Numbered from the stretch's first letter, positions 10,682-20,725 are shown. The stretch is DNA of 41,902 bases from Acidobacteriota bacterium (GCA_009841055.1 VXMN01000206.1:1-41902), one strand, 5' to 3'. Numbers and translations are program-made. The notes: generated from the letters alone by a model not told the origin.

Positions 10682-11472
10682 TGTTCATTGATTCCCACGC
10701 CCATCTGGCGGAAGCCGAGTTTCAATCGGACCTCCCATCAGTTCTGGATCGAGCCCGATCGGCACAGGTGGAACGCGTACTGGTGATCGGAGACGGGGTG
10801 GATCCGGCAAAAACCGAGAAGGCGGTCTTGCTGGGAGAGCGTGAGGAAGACCTGGATGTGGCTGCGGGAATTCATCCCCACGAGGCGCGCCTGGCCTCGG
10901 AGACGAGCCTGGCGTACCTTGTCCGGTTGGCGCAGTCGGGCAGGCTGGTTGCCTGGGGAGAAATCGGACTGGACTTCCATTACAGTCATTCTCCGCCCGG
11001 CGAGCAGGAAGCGGTATTTGCCCGCCAGCTGTCTCTGGCCCGAAAGGCGGGTCTTCCGGTCGTGATCCACACCAGGGAGGCCGAAGACCGGACACTGGGG
11101 ATTCTGGGCGAGCACTGCGGCAATAGCGGTTCGCCGGGTGTGATGCACTGTTTCAGCGGCAGCCTGGCCATGGCCCGGGACTGCCTGGAGATGGGATTTC
11201 ACATCTCGTTTTCGGGACTGTTGACCTTTCCCAAAGCCCGTAACATCCGCCAGGTGGCCCGCGAGGTGCCGATGGACCGGCTGTTGATCGAGACGGATTC
11301 CCCCTACCTGGCTCCGGTGCCTTTTCGCGGACGGCGCAGCGAGCCGGCTTTCGTGGTGGAGACGGCCAAAGTCCTGGCAGAGGTCAAGCAGGTCAGCCTG
11401 GATACCCTGGCCAAGTGTACGACGGAGAACTATCAGCGGCTGTTCCACCCGGATCGCGAGACGCCGCAATGA
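10681..11472 (+). CDS. TatD family metal-dependent deoxyribonuclease
   Basis: A 263-residue TIM-barrel hydrolase. The metal site is marked by DSHAHL at the N-terminus (His6, His8), GEIGLDFHY, HTREAE, HCFSG and ETDSPYLAP near the C-terminus, all TatD signatures. TatD/YcfH-type proteins are Mg-dependent 3'-5' DNases acting in DNA repair, though some members may have other substrates. ATG 10681 is chosen because it overlaps the dedA stop by one base and gives the family length; the frame is open further upstream inside dedA. metG followed by tatD is a frequent neighbourhood in bacteria. Confidence 0.93.
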   Translation: MFIDSHAHLAEAEFQSDLPSVLDRARSAQVERVLVIGDGVDPAKTEKAVLLGEREEDLDVAAGIHPHEARLASETSLAYLVRLAQSGRLVAWGEIGLDFHYSHSPPGEQEAVFARQLSLARKAGLPVVIHTREAEDRTLGILGEHCGNSGSPGVMHCFSGSLAMARDCLEMGFHISFSGLLTFPKARNIRQVAREVPMDRLLIETDSPYLAPVPFRGRRSEPAFVVETAKVLAEVKQVSLDTLAKCTTENYQRLFHPDRETPQ

Positions 11473-11536
11473 CGGCCCCTGGCCTCGGTTCCGGTCCACT
11501 CACAGTTTGTCCCGATCGATAACCGGAAGGGTTTGA

Positions 11537-12511
11537 GTGCGTCCTCAAGAGATATTTCACCTGGTTAAAGACGAACTGCGGCGGGTCGAAGGGGAATTTG
11601 CGCGCCAGCGCCATTCTCCGGTCGGGACCATCGAGGAGATCGGCAAATATCTGCAGGAGGGCGGCGGGAAACGCATCCGTCCCAGTCTGCTGTTGCTCTG
11701 CACCAAGCTTTGCGGTCAGGTTAACGAGTCGGCCATCAAGCTGGCTGCCGTGGTCGAGTTCATTCATACCGCCACCCTGGTCCATGACGACATCATCGAT
11801 GGGGCCAGGGTCCGACGCGGGCGCCCCAGCGCCAACCACAAGTGGGGTAATCAAATCACGGTGCTGGTGGGCGACTGGCTCTACATGCAGTCCTTCTACG
11901 TGGCGCTGCAGGAACGCAACTTTCGCATCCTGGACATCCTGATCGACTTGACCCAGAGAATGGTGGAGGGGGAATTGATTCAACTCTCCCTGGATGGAAG
12001 CTCCAGGGTCAGCGAGCGGCAGGTGCTGGATATTGCCCGCCGCAAGACCGCTCATCTGTTTTCCGGCTGCGCCAGGATTGGAGGGTTGCTGGGTAGAGTG
12101 AGCGATGAGCAGGAACGGGCGCTGGGTGAGTATGGCCTGAGCCTGGGACTGGTCTTCCAGGTCACTGACGATATCCTCGACTTGAGCTCTTCGCAAAGGG
12201 TTCTGGGTAAACCGGTGGGGAGCGACCTCAAAGAGGGCAAAATGACCTTGCCGCTGGTGTACGCCCTTCAGTCCTGCGATCGGGACGAGTCCCGCAAGAT
12301 CGAGACGGTCCTGCGGGAGAAGGCGTTTCGCTCTGTCTCCAAGGAGGAAATTCTCGCCATCGTGACCCGGTACCGGGGCCTGCAGAAAGCTCGGGAACGT
12401 GCCGAGGAGTTCGCCGGAAGAGCCCATGCAGCCATGGAGTGCTTTCCGCCCTCCCCCTACCGTAGCGCACTGCAGGCGATCCCCCGGTTGATTCTGGACC
12501 GCGACCGTTAG
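11537..12511 (+). CDS. Long-chain polyprenyl diphosphate synthase
   Basis: Trans-prenyltransferase of 324 residues that elongates allylic diphosphates with IPP, probably to the octaprenyl/heptaprenyl-type side chain of a quinone. Both aspartate-rich motifs are intact: DDIID at 84-88 and DDILD at 211-215, with GGGKRIRP at 42-49 and GDWLYM at 112-117. Small residues precede the first motif, as in long-chain enzymes (inference). GTG start with GGAAGG 6 bp upstream. Menaquinone is the likely end product because mqnC lies in the same window. Product length cannot be read from sequence alone. Confidence 0.92.
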   Translation: MRPQEIFHLVKDELRRVEGEFARQRHSPVGTIEEIGKYLQEGGGKRIRPSLLLLCTKLCGQVNESAIKLAAVVEFIHTATLVHDDIIDGARVRRGRPSANHKWGNQITVLVGDWLYMQSFYVALQERNFRILDILIDLTQRMVEGELIQLSLDGSSRVSERQVLDIARRKTAHLFSGCARIGGLLGRVSDEQERALGEYGLSLGLVFQVTDDILDLSSSQRVLGKPVGSDLKEGKMTLPLVYALQSCDRDESRKIETVLREKAFRSVSKEEILAIVTRYRGLQKARERAEEFAGRAHAAMECFPPSPYRSALQAIPRLILDRDR

Positions 12512-12516
12512 TCCGG

Positions 12517-13683
12517 TCAGGCTCGAGTCACGAAACGATAGATGATCTCGGCGCAATCGCCGAGGTCCTCAGCCACCACATACTCTTCCAGGGAATGCAG
12601 CCCGGCTCCTCGAGGACCGAAGACCAGGGTCGGGATATCGGCGGCCGCCAACAGGGCGGCATCAGTCCAGAATGAAACGCTGCCCCAGCAAACATGGCCG
12701 GGGCATTGGGATCGGGCGGTGCGACAAAAATGCTTCAGGACAGCCTGTTCGGGGTCGGTTTCAAAGGGTTCTCGCGCGCAGACCAGCGCGGCGTCCCCCC
12801 GGAAGCGGGAATCCTGATCGCGGCAAGTTTGAAGGATTCGCCGGAATTCGGTTTCGACGGTTTCCCGCGTTTCAGGCGGAACGGTCCTTCGCTCGTATTT
12901 CAAGCGGCAGCGGTCGGGGTAGCTGCTCCATTGGCGGCCGCCCTCGATCAGTGAGGCGTGCAGCGAGCCCGATCCCAAGAGTCGGTGATGGGGATGGCTC
13001 TGCAGATCCCGGTCCAGTCGGTCCAGGTGGCCCAGGACCCGACCCATCAGGCGAATGGCATCCAAGCCGTCCGCCGGTCGACTGCCGTGGGCTGCCTTCC
13101 CGTAGGTCGTGACTTCAACCCAGGCAAACCCCTTGTGGGCCGTGGCCACCTGAAGATCGGTCGGTTCCAGCACCAGCGCGAAATCGAAGGGTCTGTCCCG
13201 CGGCCAATGCTCCAGAAAGCAGGTGGTTCCCAGGCTCAAGTCCTCCTCATCGGCCACCGCTGCCAGCACAACCTCGCCCTTCCAGTCCTCCTTGTTCCGG
13301 GACAGCGCCAACAGCGCCGCTACCGCTGCCGCCAGCCCTCCCTTCATGTCCTGCGCCCCCCGGCCGTAGACTCTTCCCTCCCTGAGAACCGGCACCAGGG
13401 GGCGATTCATCCCTGCGATACTCACCGTGTCGAGGTGTCCGTTCAGGAGCACTCTGGGTCCGGGGCCGGACCCTTGCACCGCGGCCAGCACGTTGAATCG
13501 TCCCGGGGCAACCGGCTGCAGTTCGCTTGGGATGCCCTCGCTTTTCAGCAGTCCGGAAAGATGTTCGGCAATGGCCTGCTCTCCGGCCCCTCCGGACACG
13601 AGAGTAGGGTTGACCGATTCGATCCGGATCAGTTCAAAGAGGATTTCCAGCGATCGATCGAAGGTCTGTTGCAGTGAAGTCAC
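12517..13683 (-). CDS. M20 family metallopeptidase (ArgE/DapE-like deacylase)
   Basis: Zinc-dependent amidohydrolase of 388 residues. Metal ligands and catalytic residues are recognisable: His83 and Asp85 in GHLDTV, Asp112 in GRGAQDMKGG, Glu146-Glu147 in ADEED, the Glu of LEPTDL, and a C-terminal His in GLHSLEEYV. A dimerisation insert lies between. Family members deacylate acetylornithine or succinyl-diaminopimelate, or cleave dipeptides; the substrate here is not clear, so no symbol is given. It converges with the polyprenyl synthase (5 bp gap). GTG start; a TATAAT box lies just six bases upstream, suggesting a leaderless message. Confidence 0.9.
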   Translation of the reverse strand: MTSLQQTFDRSLEILFELIRIESVNPTLVSGGAGEQAIAEHLSGLLKSEGIPSELQPVAPGRFNVLAAVQGSGPGPRVLLNGHLDTVSIAGMNRPLVPVLREGRVYGRGAQDMKGGLAAAVAALLALSRNKEDWKGEVVLAAVADEEDLSLGTTCFLEHWPRDRPFDFALVLEPTDLQVATAHKGFAWVEVTTYGKAAHGSRPADGLDAIRLMGRVLGHLDRLDRDLQSHPHHRLLGSGSLHASLIEGGRQWSSYPDRCRLKYERRTVPPETRETVETEFRRILQTCRDQDSRFRGDAALVCAREPFETDPEQAVLKHFCRTARSQCPGHVCWGSVSFWTDAALLAAADIPTLVFGPRGAGLHSLEEYVVAEDLGDCAEIIYRFVTRA

Positions 13684-13689
13684 TGTGCG

Positions 13690-13695
13690 ATTATA
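13690..13695 (-). promoter_or_regulatory. -10 element of a probable leaderless promoter for the M20 gene
   Basis: On the minus strand a perfect TATAAT is followed by six bases (CGCACA) and then the GTG start codon of the M20 gene at 13683. With usual -10 to start-site spacing, transcription would begin at or next to the G of GTG. No Shine-Dalgarno sequence can fit. No clear -35 is seen. Confidence 0.5.
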
Positions 13696-13784
13696 CCGGC
13701 TCTGCTTTGGTTTCGGGGTGAAAGGGAATACACTGTGATCGATCGGCTCATCCGGCCGGAACGAGATTCGAGAGGGAGAATTGA

Positions 13785-15164
13785 ATGTCTGACCACCGGC
13801 ATCATTCGTCCATCGACCGCCGCAGCTTTCTGAAGAATTCCATGGCGGCCGCAGCCGCTGCAGCCTCCCAGGCCGCGGCCCCTGCAGTCATTTCAGCCCG
13901 GAACCTGGATTCGCCCGTGGTTTACGCCCTGATCGGCACCGGCTCTCAGGGAAGAAACCACCTGCGAAACTTGAGCACCCTGAAGTCCGGGCGATGCGCC
14001 GTCCTGTGCGACACCTACCCGCCCAACCTGGCCAAGGGGGTGCAGGAGATCGGCGGCAGACCCGATACCGAGACGGGCGACTACCGTCGCGTGCTGGAAC
14101 GCAAGGACGTCGAGGCGGTCTTCATCACCACCCCCTACCACTTGCACGTTCCCATGCTGCTGGAGGCCTTGAGCGCCGGAAAACACGTCTTCGTCGAGAA
14201 GTGCCTGATGAAGGAGGAAGGGGAGATTCCGAGGGTCTACCAGGCCAAGCGCCGCCACCCCGAACTGGTTTTGCAGGTAGGGCTTCAGCGGCGCTACAGC
14301 GGGGTCTACCGCAATGCCATGCGCATGATTCACACCGGGGTATTGGGCCGGGTGATGACGATCCGGGCCCAATGGCACCGAAATACCAGTTGGCGCCGCC
14401 CGGTTCCCGATCCCGGGCTGGAACGAAGCATCAACTGGAGGATGTACCGGGAGTACTCGGGGGGCCTGATGGCCGAACTGGGGTCCCATATGGCGGACGT
14501 GGCCAACTGGGCCTTCGAGTCGGAGCCGGTCAGCGTCACCGGAGTCGGCGGCAACGACTACTGGAAGGATGGCCGCGAGATCTTCGACAACGTGGCCGTG
14601 ATTTACCAATATCCCCGGGGACAGAAGTTCCTCTTCAGCGCCATCGGTCACAACCGGCACCTGGAATTCTCGGAAACCATTCTGGGAGATCGTGGAACCA
14701 TTGAAATTACCCTGGGGCGCAATGATCCCAGAGCCACCTTCTATCCCCAGAAGCTGGCTCGCGGAGCCCCCACCGGCGGAGAGTCGACCAGGATTCCCAA
14801 AGAGCTGGACTGGATGGCGGGAGCCACCATCCTCGAGAAGGCCAGAGGGGTTCCCATTACGTCGGAGCCTCCCGCGGAGTCCCGGGGATTCGTGGCTCGC
14901 GAAGTCGAGCATGCCCGCCGCTGGCTGGTCGATCTGGGCGTGATCGAGGTCGAACGCGAGCGCAATCCCATTCAGGCCGAGGACGAGCATTTCTTCGAGT
15001 GCATTCGCCAGGGCAAGAAGCCGCTGGCGGATCTGGACGTGGGCGCCGCAGACTCCCGGGCGGTGATCTATGCCAATCGGGCCATGGACAGCAAGGAAAG
15101 GGTGACCTGGCCGGAGCCTCAACCCGGAGAGCCGGAACAGAAGCTGATCACCCAAAGGGTTTAG
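13785..15164 (+). CDS. Tat-exported Gfo/Idh/MocA family oxidoreductase
   Basis: NAD(P)-dependent sugar-type oxidoreductase of 459 residues. The N-terminus has a twin-arginine signal (DRRSFLKN near 11-18) followed by an alanine-rich hydrophobic stretch, so it is exported folded with its cofactor. The Rossmann motif is IGTGSQGRNHL; the family motif EKP appears as EKCLM, so its proline is replaced by cysteine. A C-terminal Gfo/Idh domain follows. Related exported enzymes are numerous in Acidobacteria, Planctomycetes and Verrucomicrobia; substrates are mostly unknown. A GAGGGAG ribosome binding site precedes the ATG. apbE begins 9 bp after its stop. Confidence 0.9.
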   Translation: MSDHRHHSSIDRRSFLKNSMAAAAAAASQAAAPAVISARNLDSPVVYALIGTGSQGRNHLRNLSTLKSGRCAVLCDTYPPNLAKGVQEIGGRPDTETGDYRRVLERKDVEAVFITTPYHLHVPMLLEALSAGKHVFVEKCLMKEEGEIPRVYQAKRRHPELVLQVGLQRRYSGVYRNAMRMIHTGVLGRVMTIRAQWHRNTSWRRPVPDPGLERSINWRMYREYSGGLMAELGSHMADVANWAFESEPVSVTGVGGNDYWKDGREIFDNVAVIYQYPRGQKFLFSAIGHNRHLEFSETILGDRGTIEITLGRNDPRATFYPQKLARGAPTGGESTRIPKELDWMAGATILEKARGVPITSEPPAESRGFVAREVEHARRWLVDLGVIEVERERNPIQAEDEHFFECIRQGKKPLADLDVGAADSRAVIYANRAMDSKERVTWPEPQPGEPEQKLITQRV

Positions 15165-15173
15165 TTTCCTGCA

Positions 15174-16223
15174 ATGGCGAGGAAGTGCCTGGCGCAGTTA
15201 CTGGTGTTGCTTGTGGGGGCTCCGCCCCTTTTTATCAGCCTCGGCGCCAGCGGTTCCGGTCCGGCAGTGGCCCACTACCGAGGCAGTCATGCCTCCATGG
15301 GCACCACTTACAGGATTCAGCTCTACGGCACCGGCCGGGAGGACCTGGCGCTGGTGGCGGAGAGCGCCTTCGATGAGGTGGACCGCATCGACCGCCTGAT
15401 GAGTGTCTACAAGCGGAACAGCGCCGTCTCCTTCATCAACCGGCGGGCAGGTCGGGAACCGGTCCGGGTGGAGCCGGAACTGTTTGACTTCCTGCAAAGG
15501 TGCCTTGCGTTCAGCCGGCAATCCCGGGGAGCCTTCGACGTAACCGTGCAGCCGTTGATGAGGGCTTGGGGATTTTTCGGAGGCGAGGGTCGCCTGCCGC
15601 CCGAGACCGAGCTTCGCAAGGTGCTGCAGAGGGTGGGTTACCGCAAGCTCAGCCTCGATCCCGACCGGCGTACCGTCCGCTTCGGCCGGGACGGCATGGC
15701 TCTCGACCTGGGAGGCATCGCCAAGGGGTATGCGGTGGACCGGGTGGTGAGCCTGCTGAGAGAGTACCGAATCGAAAGCGCTCTGGTGAGCGCGGGCGGC
15801 AGCACGGTCTTCGGTTTGGGCACACCTCCCGGAATGACCGCCTGGAAAATCAGGGTTCGAGACCCGGTCTTTCCGCGCGACCCCCAAAGAAGCGCCCTCA
15901 CCGTCGCACTCGAGAACCGGTGCTTGTCGATTTCAGGCAGCTATGAGAATTCCTTTAGTGTCGAGGGTGTGACCTATTCCCATATCATGGACCCCAGAAA
16001 CGGACGTCCTGTTCGGGGTCTGCTCAGCGTGGCCGTGGTGGCCGGAACCGGGATGGAGGGAGATGCCCTCGACAATGCGCTTTTTGTAATGGGCCCGCAG
16101 GAAGCCCAAGGCTACCTGAAGCGATATCCCCGGGTTCAAGCCTACTACTTCCTGCCCGCAAAGAAGAAAGGCTGGAGATTGCTGTCAGTTCCCCCGGCTC
16201 CGGTGGCCGAGTCATCCGACTGA
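15174..16223 (+). CDS. apbE: FAD:protein FMN transferase (ApbE family)
   Basis: Transfers FMN from FAD to a threonine of client proteins such as Nqr/Rnf subunits or flavin-carrying reductases, acting outside the cytoplasmic membrane. Residues 1-27 form a signal peptide. Core motifs: ASMGTTYRI, GAFDVTVQPLMRAWGF, LDLGGIAKGYAVD, VSAGGSTVFGLG, YSHIMDPRNGRPV and GDALDNALFVMG; the last reads DALDN where DALST is usual. Length 349 is normal. It follows the Gfo/Idh gene by 9 bp; no recognisable flavin acceptor protein is next to it. Confidence 0.92.
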   Translation: MARKCLAQLLVLLVGAPPLFISLGASGSGPAVAHYRGSHASMGTTYRIQLYGTGREDLALVAESAFDEVDRIDRLMSVYKRNSAVSFINRRAGREPVRVEPELFDFLQRCLAFSRQSRGAFDVTVQPLMRAWGFFGGEGRLPPETELRKVLQRVGYRKLSLDPDRRTVRFGRDGMALDLGGIAKGYAVDRVVSLLREYRIESALVSAGGSTVFGLGTPPGMTAWKIRVRDPVFPRDPQRSALTVALENRCLSISGSYENSFSVEGVTYSHIMDPRNGRPVRGLLSVAVVAGTGMEGDALDNALFVMGPQEAQGYLKRYPRVQAYYFLPAKKKGWRLLSVPPAPVAESSD

Positions 16224-16298
16224 GTTTGGATTCAGGGCCATCAGGGAGTACTCCTTGGCTGCCGCCAGGCGCGGCGAGATCGATACCCGATAACGACC

Positions 16299-18158
16299 AT
16301 GAAGATTGCATTCAACCGAAAAAACTCGATCGTGTGGGCCATTCTGCTGGTGCCTGCCATTCTGGTGCCAATCGGCAACTGGCACTTCCGTTCCTTGGTA
16401 CCGGCAACGGCCACCGGCGGCATCAGCTCCGAAGGTCTGATGCCGCACATCCGATATCTGGCCTCCGATGAGTTGGAAGGGCGGCTCGCCGGAAGCCCGG
16501 GAGCGGAGAAGGCGGCCCGCTACATTGCGGAACAGTTCGCCCGGAGGAACCTGGTGCCCCTGGGGGACGAGGGGAGCTACTTTCAGGAGTTCTCCTTTGT
16601 CTCCGGGGTGCGGTTGGGCTCGGCGAATTCCCTGGAGGTGGCATGGGGGAAGGCCGGCTCCTCCAATCAGACGGGTGGAAGGAGCGTTCTGGAACCGGGC
16701 AGCGACTTTTCGCCGGTTTCATTCTCGTTGACCGGGGAGTTCGAGGGTGCGGCCCACTTTGCGGGGTACGGCATTTCCGCGCCGTCGCTCCAGTATGACG
16801 ACTATCGGAATTCGGATGTGAAGGGGAAATTCGTCTTCGTTTCGCGCTACGGCCCCGAGGGAGACGATCCCCACGGGCAATTCGGGCGCTACCATGCCCT
16901 GCGCTTCAAGGCCCAAACGGCTCGGGACCAGGGCGCCGCGGGCATTGTCTTCGTCGATGACTCGGAAGATTTTTCCGGGAGCTCGCTCTCCAAGCTCAGA
17001 TTCGACCGCTCTTTCGCCGATTCGGGCATTGCCGCCCTGGCCATCAGTCGTTCCTCCGCCCGCCGGATTCTGGCTAAAGCCGGATTGAAACTGGAAGACC
17101 TGGAAGGGGCCGCCCGAAGCCGCAAGGGCAGTGCCGTGGATGTGCCGGGTGTCCGCCTGAAATTCCGCGCGGATCTGGTCAAGGAAACCCGGTCGGCCCG
17201 CAACGTGGTGGGTTTCCTGAAAGGCACCGGCGAACTCGCGGAGGAAGTGCTGGCGATCGGGGCTCACTTCGATCATCTCGGAATGGGCGAAGTGAGCTCG
17301 CTGGCGGCCAAGCCGGGAAGGGAGGTCCACAACGGCGCCGATGACAACGCTTCGGGTACAGCCGGGCTGCTGGAACTGGCAGGGGCCCTGGCCTCCCGAA
17401 GGGGTCAACCTGGCCGCAGTCTCCTCTTCCTGGCCTTCAGCGCCGAAGAGCAGGGCCTGCTGGGCTCTCGACACTACGTCAACCATCCGGTCGTGCCCTT
17501 GGACAAAACCGTGGCCATGATCAACATGGACATGATCGGACGCATGCAGGGCAAGCGTTTGATCGTTGGCGGCACGGGAAGCTCGCCGGGCTGGAGGGAC
17601 CTGCTGACTCGACTGAACAAGGATGCGGACCTGGAGCTGAAATTTCGTGACGGAGGGTTCGGACCCAGCGACCACTCCTCCTTCTACGGACGGGATATTC
17701 CGGTGCTTTTTTTCTTCACCGGGGTCCATGGGGACTACCATAAGCCCAGTGATGACTATGATAAAATCGAGGCTGCCGCGACCGCCCGGGTCGTAGAATT
17801 CATCCATCGGACGGCCCGGTCCATATGCGGGATGGATCAGCCGCCTGCCTTCCAAAAGACTGCGGGCGCCCAACCCGAATCGGGAAGAACGGGTTTCAGA
17901 GTTTCGCTGGGAATCATTCCCGACTATGGCGAGGAGGTCGAGGGGGTTCGGCTTTCCGGCGTAAGGGAGGGAAGTCCGGCGGCCAAGTGCGGACTGCAAT
18001 CCGGCGATCTGATCGTGGGGTGGTCGGAGAAAAAGATCACCAACATATACGACCTGACTTACCTTCTGCAGGAACATCGACCGGGGGACGAGGTAGAGAT
18101 TTCAGTGGTGCGTGACGGCGAGGAACTGCAATTCACGGCCACTCTGGAAGGGCGGTAG
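16299..18158 (+). CDS. M28 family zinc aminopeptidase with PA and PDZ domains
   Basis: Exported peptidase of 619 residues. A hydrophobic segment near residues 12-26 is a signal peptide or anchor. A PA-type insert lies around 130-260. The M28 catalytic domain carries zinc ligands in GAHFDH (about residue 323), GADDNASG (about 348), [14 protein letters not shown] and PSDHSSF. A C-terminal PDZ domain (about 530-615; [20 protein letters not shown]) follows. It probably trims peptides in the periplasm, with PDZ-mediated substrate binding or regulation. The PA-M28-PDZ architecture is known from soil and marine Gram-negatives. mqnC begins shortly after. Confidence 0.9.
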   Translation: MKIAFNRKNSIVWAILLVPAILVPIGNWHFRSLVPATATGGISSEGLMPHIRYLASDELEGRLAGSPGAEKAARYIAEQFARRNLVPLGDEGSYFQEFSFVSGVRLGSANSLEVAWGKAGSSNQTGGRSVLEPGSDFSPVSFSLTGEFEGAAHFAGYGISAPSLQYDDYRNSDVKGKFVFVSRYGPEGDDPHGQFGRYHALRFKAQTARDQGAAGIVFVDDSEDFSGSSLSKLRFDRSFADSGIAALAISRSSARRILAKAGLKLEDLEGAARSRKGSAVDVPGVRLKFRADLVKETRSARNVVGFLKGTGELAEEVLAIGAHFDHLGMGEVSSLAAKPGREVHNGADDNASGTAGLLELAGALASRRGQPGRSLLFLAFSAEEQGLLGSRHYVNHPVVPLDKTVAMINMDMIGRMQGKRLIVGGTGSSPGWRDLLTRLNKDADLELKFRDGGFGPSDHSSFYGRDIPVLFFFTGVHGDYHKPSDDYDKIEAAATARVVEFIHRTARSICGMDQPPAFQKTAGAQPESGRTGFRVSLGIIPDYGEEVEGVRLSGVREGSPAAKCGLQSGDLIVGWSEKKITNIYDLTYLLQEHRPGDEVEISVVRDGEELQFTATLEGR

Positions 18159-18184
18159 TTGCGCAGGTGGAAGAGTTTACGCCC

Positions 18185-19264
18185 ATGAACGTGCAGGAGA
18201 GCCTCAGTCGGGCCGAGGAAGAACGGCTGGGTCCGGGGGTTTATGCCCTCCTGGCCGAGCGGGCTTCCCTCGAGCAATTGCAGCAGACGGCGGACCGTAT
18301 CCGGCGGCGGTTGCATCCGGACGGCGTCGTCACCTACGTGGTGGACCGCAACATCAACTACAGCAACATCTGCTCTGCCGTCTGCACCTTTTGCGCCTTT
18401 TATCGACCGCCGGGTTCCAGCGAAGGATACGTGCTGAGCCACCAGGAGATTTTTGAGAAAGTCGAGGAGACCCTGGAGCTTGGCGGCAGCGGTATTCTCA
18501 TGCAGGGCGGGCTCCATCCGGATCTTCCGCTGGAGTGGTACGAGCGGCTTCTGAGCGAGTTGAAGCGGCGGTACCGGATCCACCTCCACTGCTTCTCTCC
18601 GCCGGAGATCCATGCCTTCACCCGGATCTTCGACATGGGCACCCGGGAAGTGCTTCTCCGGCTGCAAGCCGCGGGACTGGACTCGATTCCGGGCGGCGGG
18701 GCCGAGATCCTGGTGGATGAGGTCAGGAAAAAGAACACCAACAAGTGCAACACGGCCGAGTGGCTGGAGGTGATGGAGGTCGCCCACGGTCTGGGGCTTC
18801 CGAGCACGGCCACCATGATGTTCGGAATGGGGGAAACCCTGGAGCACCGCATCGAGCACCTGGAGCGCATCTACGAACTGCAGCGGCGGACGGGGGGCTT
18901 TGTGGCCTTTATCCCGTGGACGCTGCAACCGGATAACACCAAGATCAGTCGCAAGGTCCCCGATCGGGAATCGAGCGAGGAGTATCTGCGCTGGTTGGCG
19001 CTGGCCAGAATCGCTTTGCCCAACGTCCCCAATATCCAGGTGTCCTGGTTGACCCAGGGCGTTGAAGTGGGAAGGCAGGGGCTTCACCACGGGGCCAACG
19101 ACATGGGCAGCATCATGATCGAGGAAAACGTGATCACCCCGGCCGGCGCTCATCACAGGGCCACGGAAGACATTTTGCGCGAGGCCATCCTGGCCGAGGG
19201 GTTCCAGCCTGTAAAGAGAAAGGCGGACTACGTGCGCCTGGAGGAAACCGTTGAGACTCTATGA
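18185..19264 (+). CDS. mqnC: Cyclic dehypoxanthinylfutalosine synthase (radical SAM)
   Basis: Radical SAM enzyme of the futalosine pathway to menaquinone. The cluster motif is Cys63-X3-Cys67-X2-Cys70 in [51 protein letters not shown] and FIPWTLQP are close to MqnC consensus and separate it from MqnE and CofH/CofG. ATG 18185 has GGAAGAG about 9 bp upstream and gives 359 residues; GTG 18167 is an alternative six codons earlier. The 3' end overlaps ttcA by 14 bp. Other mqn genes are not in the window. Its presence implies menaquinone made without the classical Men route. Confidence 0.92.
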   Translation: MNVQESLSRAEEERLGPGVYALLAERASLEQLQQTADRIRRRLHPDGVVTYVVDRNINYSNICSAVCTFCAFYRPPGSSEGYVLSHQEIFEKVEETLELGGSGILMQGGLHPDLPLEWYERLLSELKRRYRIHLHCFSPPEIHAFTRIFDMGTREVLLRLQAAGLDSIPGGGAEILVDEVRKKNTNKCNTAEWLEVMEVAHGLGLPSTATMMFGMGETLEHRIEHLERIYELQRRTGGFVAFIPWTLQPDNTKISRKVPDRESSEEYLRWLALARIALPNVPNIQVSWLTQGVEVGRQGLHHGANDMGSIMIEENVITPAGAHHRATEDILREAILAEGFQPVKRKADYVRLEETVETL

Positions 19265-20132
19265 CACGCTTCCTGCGCAGAGGACGGTGGACACGGCGCC
19301 CCAGTCGCCTGCTTCCGCGCCCTCCAGCGGGGATCTGCCTCGGCTGAGACGGCGGCTTCTGAGAAAGGTGGGCCAGGCGATCGCCGATTTTTCCATGATC
19401 TCGGAGGGCGACCGGGTCATGGTCTGCCTGAGCGGAGGCAAGGACAGCCACGCCCTGTTGACGCTGCTGAGAGACTTGCGCAAGCGGGCCCCGGTCTCCT
19501 TTTCAATGGTGGCGGTCAATCTGGACCAGAGGCAGCCGGGGTTTCCCGCCGAGGTGCTGCCCGAGTATCTGCAACGCTTGGGGCAGGAGTACCGCATTCT
19601 GGCCAAAGACACCTATTCCATCGTTCAGTCCCACATTCCGGAGGGCGGCACCACCTGTTCGCTCTGTTCGCGCCTGCGCCGGGGCATCCTCTACAATGCG
19701 GCCGTCGAGATGGAATGCAACAAGATCGCCCTGGGTCACCACGCCGACGACATGGTGGAGACTCTGCTTCTGAACCTGTTTTACGGGGGGGTATTGAAGT
19801 CCATGCCGCCCGTTTTGAGAAGCGACGATGGACGCAACACCGTCATCAGGCCGCTGGCCTATTGTCGCGAGGTCGATATCGCCAGTTTCGCCTCTCTCAT
19901 GGGCTATCCCATCATTCCCTGTGACCTCTGCGGCTCTCAGCCCGACCTCAAGCGCCAGGAGGTCAAGGAGCTGATCGCCCGGCTACAGGCGGAGAATCCG
20001 GGAGTCGGAGACTCCATGCTGGCCGCTCTCAAGCACGTGATCCCCTCGCACCTGATGGATGCCGGGCTGTTTGATTTCCAACGCCTGGCCGAGGCTTCCG
20101 GTTCGGTGGAAGTGGAGTTGGAGGCAGTGTAG
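19251..20132 (+). CDS. ttcA: tRNA 2-thiocytidine(32) synthetase TtcA
   Basis: ATP-dependent, iron-sulfur-dependent thiolation of C32 in tRNA. The PP-loop is SGGKDS at 61-66. Cluster-binding cysteines are Cys136 and Cys139 in [12 protein letters not shown] and Cys224 in PCDLCGSQ, matching E. coli Ttc[16 protein letters not shown] is the second ATPase block. TTG start with GGAGG 6 bp upstream; it overlaps mqnC by 14 bp, suggesting translational coupling. The N-terminal 30 residues are poorly conserved. A rhodanese gene follows 77 bp downstream and could supply persulfide sulfur (inference from position only). Confidence 0.93.
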   Translation: MRLYDTLPAQRTVDTAPQSPASAPSSGDLPRLRRRLLRKVGQAIADFSMISEGDRVMVCLSGGKDSHALLTLLRDLRKRAPVSFSMVAVNLDQRQPGFPAEVLPEYLQRLGQEYRILAKDTYSIVQSHIPEGGTTCSLCSRLRRGILYNAAVEMECNKIALGHHADDMVETLLLNLFYGGVLKSMPPVLRSDDGRNTVIRPLAYCREVDIASFASLMGYPIIPCDLCGSQPDLKRQEVKELIARLQAENPGVGDSMLAALKHVIPSHLMDAGLFDFQRLAEASGSVEVELEAV

Positions 20133-20209
20133 CGGCAAAATCGGCGGAGACGTCATCAGGGTCGCAGCGACCCGGTGAGAGATAGGGGTTAAGGTCGAGG
20201 AGTAGGCGA

Positions 20210-20581
20210 ATGCAGCACTCAGAGGCATTTTTGCAGATCGTCAACGATGCCAAGTCCCGGATTCGAGAGGTTTCGGTGGCTGTGGTGCAGGAGAAGCTGC
20301 AAAGAGGGCAATCCCTTCACTTCATCGACATTCGCGAAGATCACGAGTGGGCTCGGGGGCGCGCCGAGGGCGCCGTCCACCTGGGGAAGGGAATCATCGA
20401 AAGGGATATCCAGGCGCTGGCGCCCGACCCTGACGGCGAGATCGTTCTCTATTGCGGCGGGGGGTACCGGTCGGCGCTGTCCGCCGAGGCCTTGCAGCGC
20501 ATGGGTTACCGAAACGTGTTCTCCATGGCGGGAGGTTACAAGGAGTGGGTGGCGTCGGGAAACCCGGTCACCGGAGACTAG
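20210..20581 (+). CDS. Single-domain rhodanese-like sulfurtransferase
   Basis: A 123-residue cytosolic protein with one rhodanese domain: FIDIREDHEWARGRAEGAVHL, then active-site loop YCGGGYRS with the catalytic Cys82, then SMAGGYKEW. It can carry a persulfide on Cys82 and pass sulfur to acceptors. It lies between ttcA, which needs sulfur, and the putative selenocysteine peroxiredoxin. GAGGAG precedes the ATG. No signal peptide. A partner cannot be identified from sequence. Confidence 0.92.
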   Translation: MQHSEAFLQIVNDAKSRIREVSVAVVQEKLQRGQSLHFIDIREDHEWARGRAEGAVHLGKGIIERDIQALAPDPDGEIVLYCGGGYRSALSAEALQRMGYRNVFSMAGGYKEWVASGNPVTGD

Positions 20582-20725
20582 CCTGCAATTCCCGCCGCAT
20601 GGCTGCAAGCAGCCGAGTCCCGATGCATGACGATGGTTTTGAAGAGAGTCTGGTTGAGCCTCAAGCCCGATCGGGTCTTGATGGATAGTCCCAAAGCCGT
20701 TGACGTTGAATAAGGAGAGACTCCA

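Noticed and set aside
20601-20614. Hairpin GGCTG-CAAG-CAGCC after the rhodanese gene as a terminator
   Set aside because: The stem is only 5 bp and no T-run follows.
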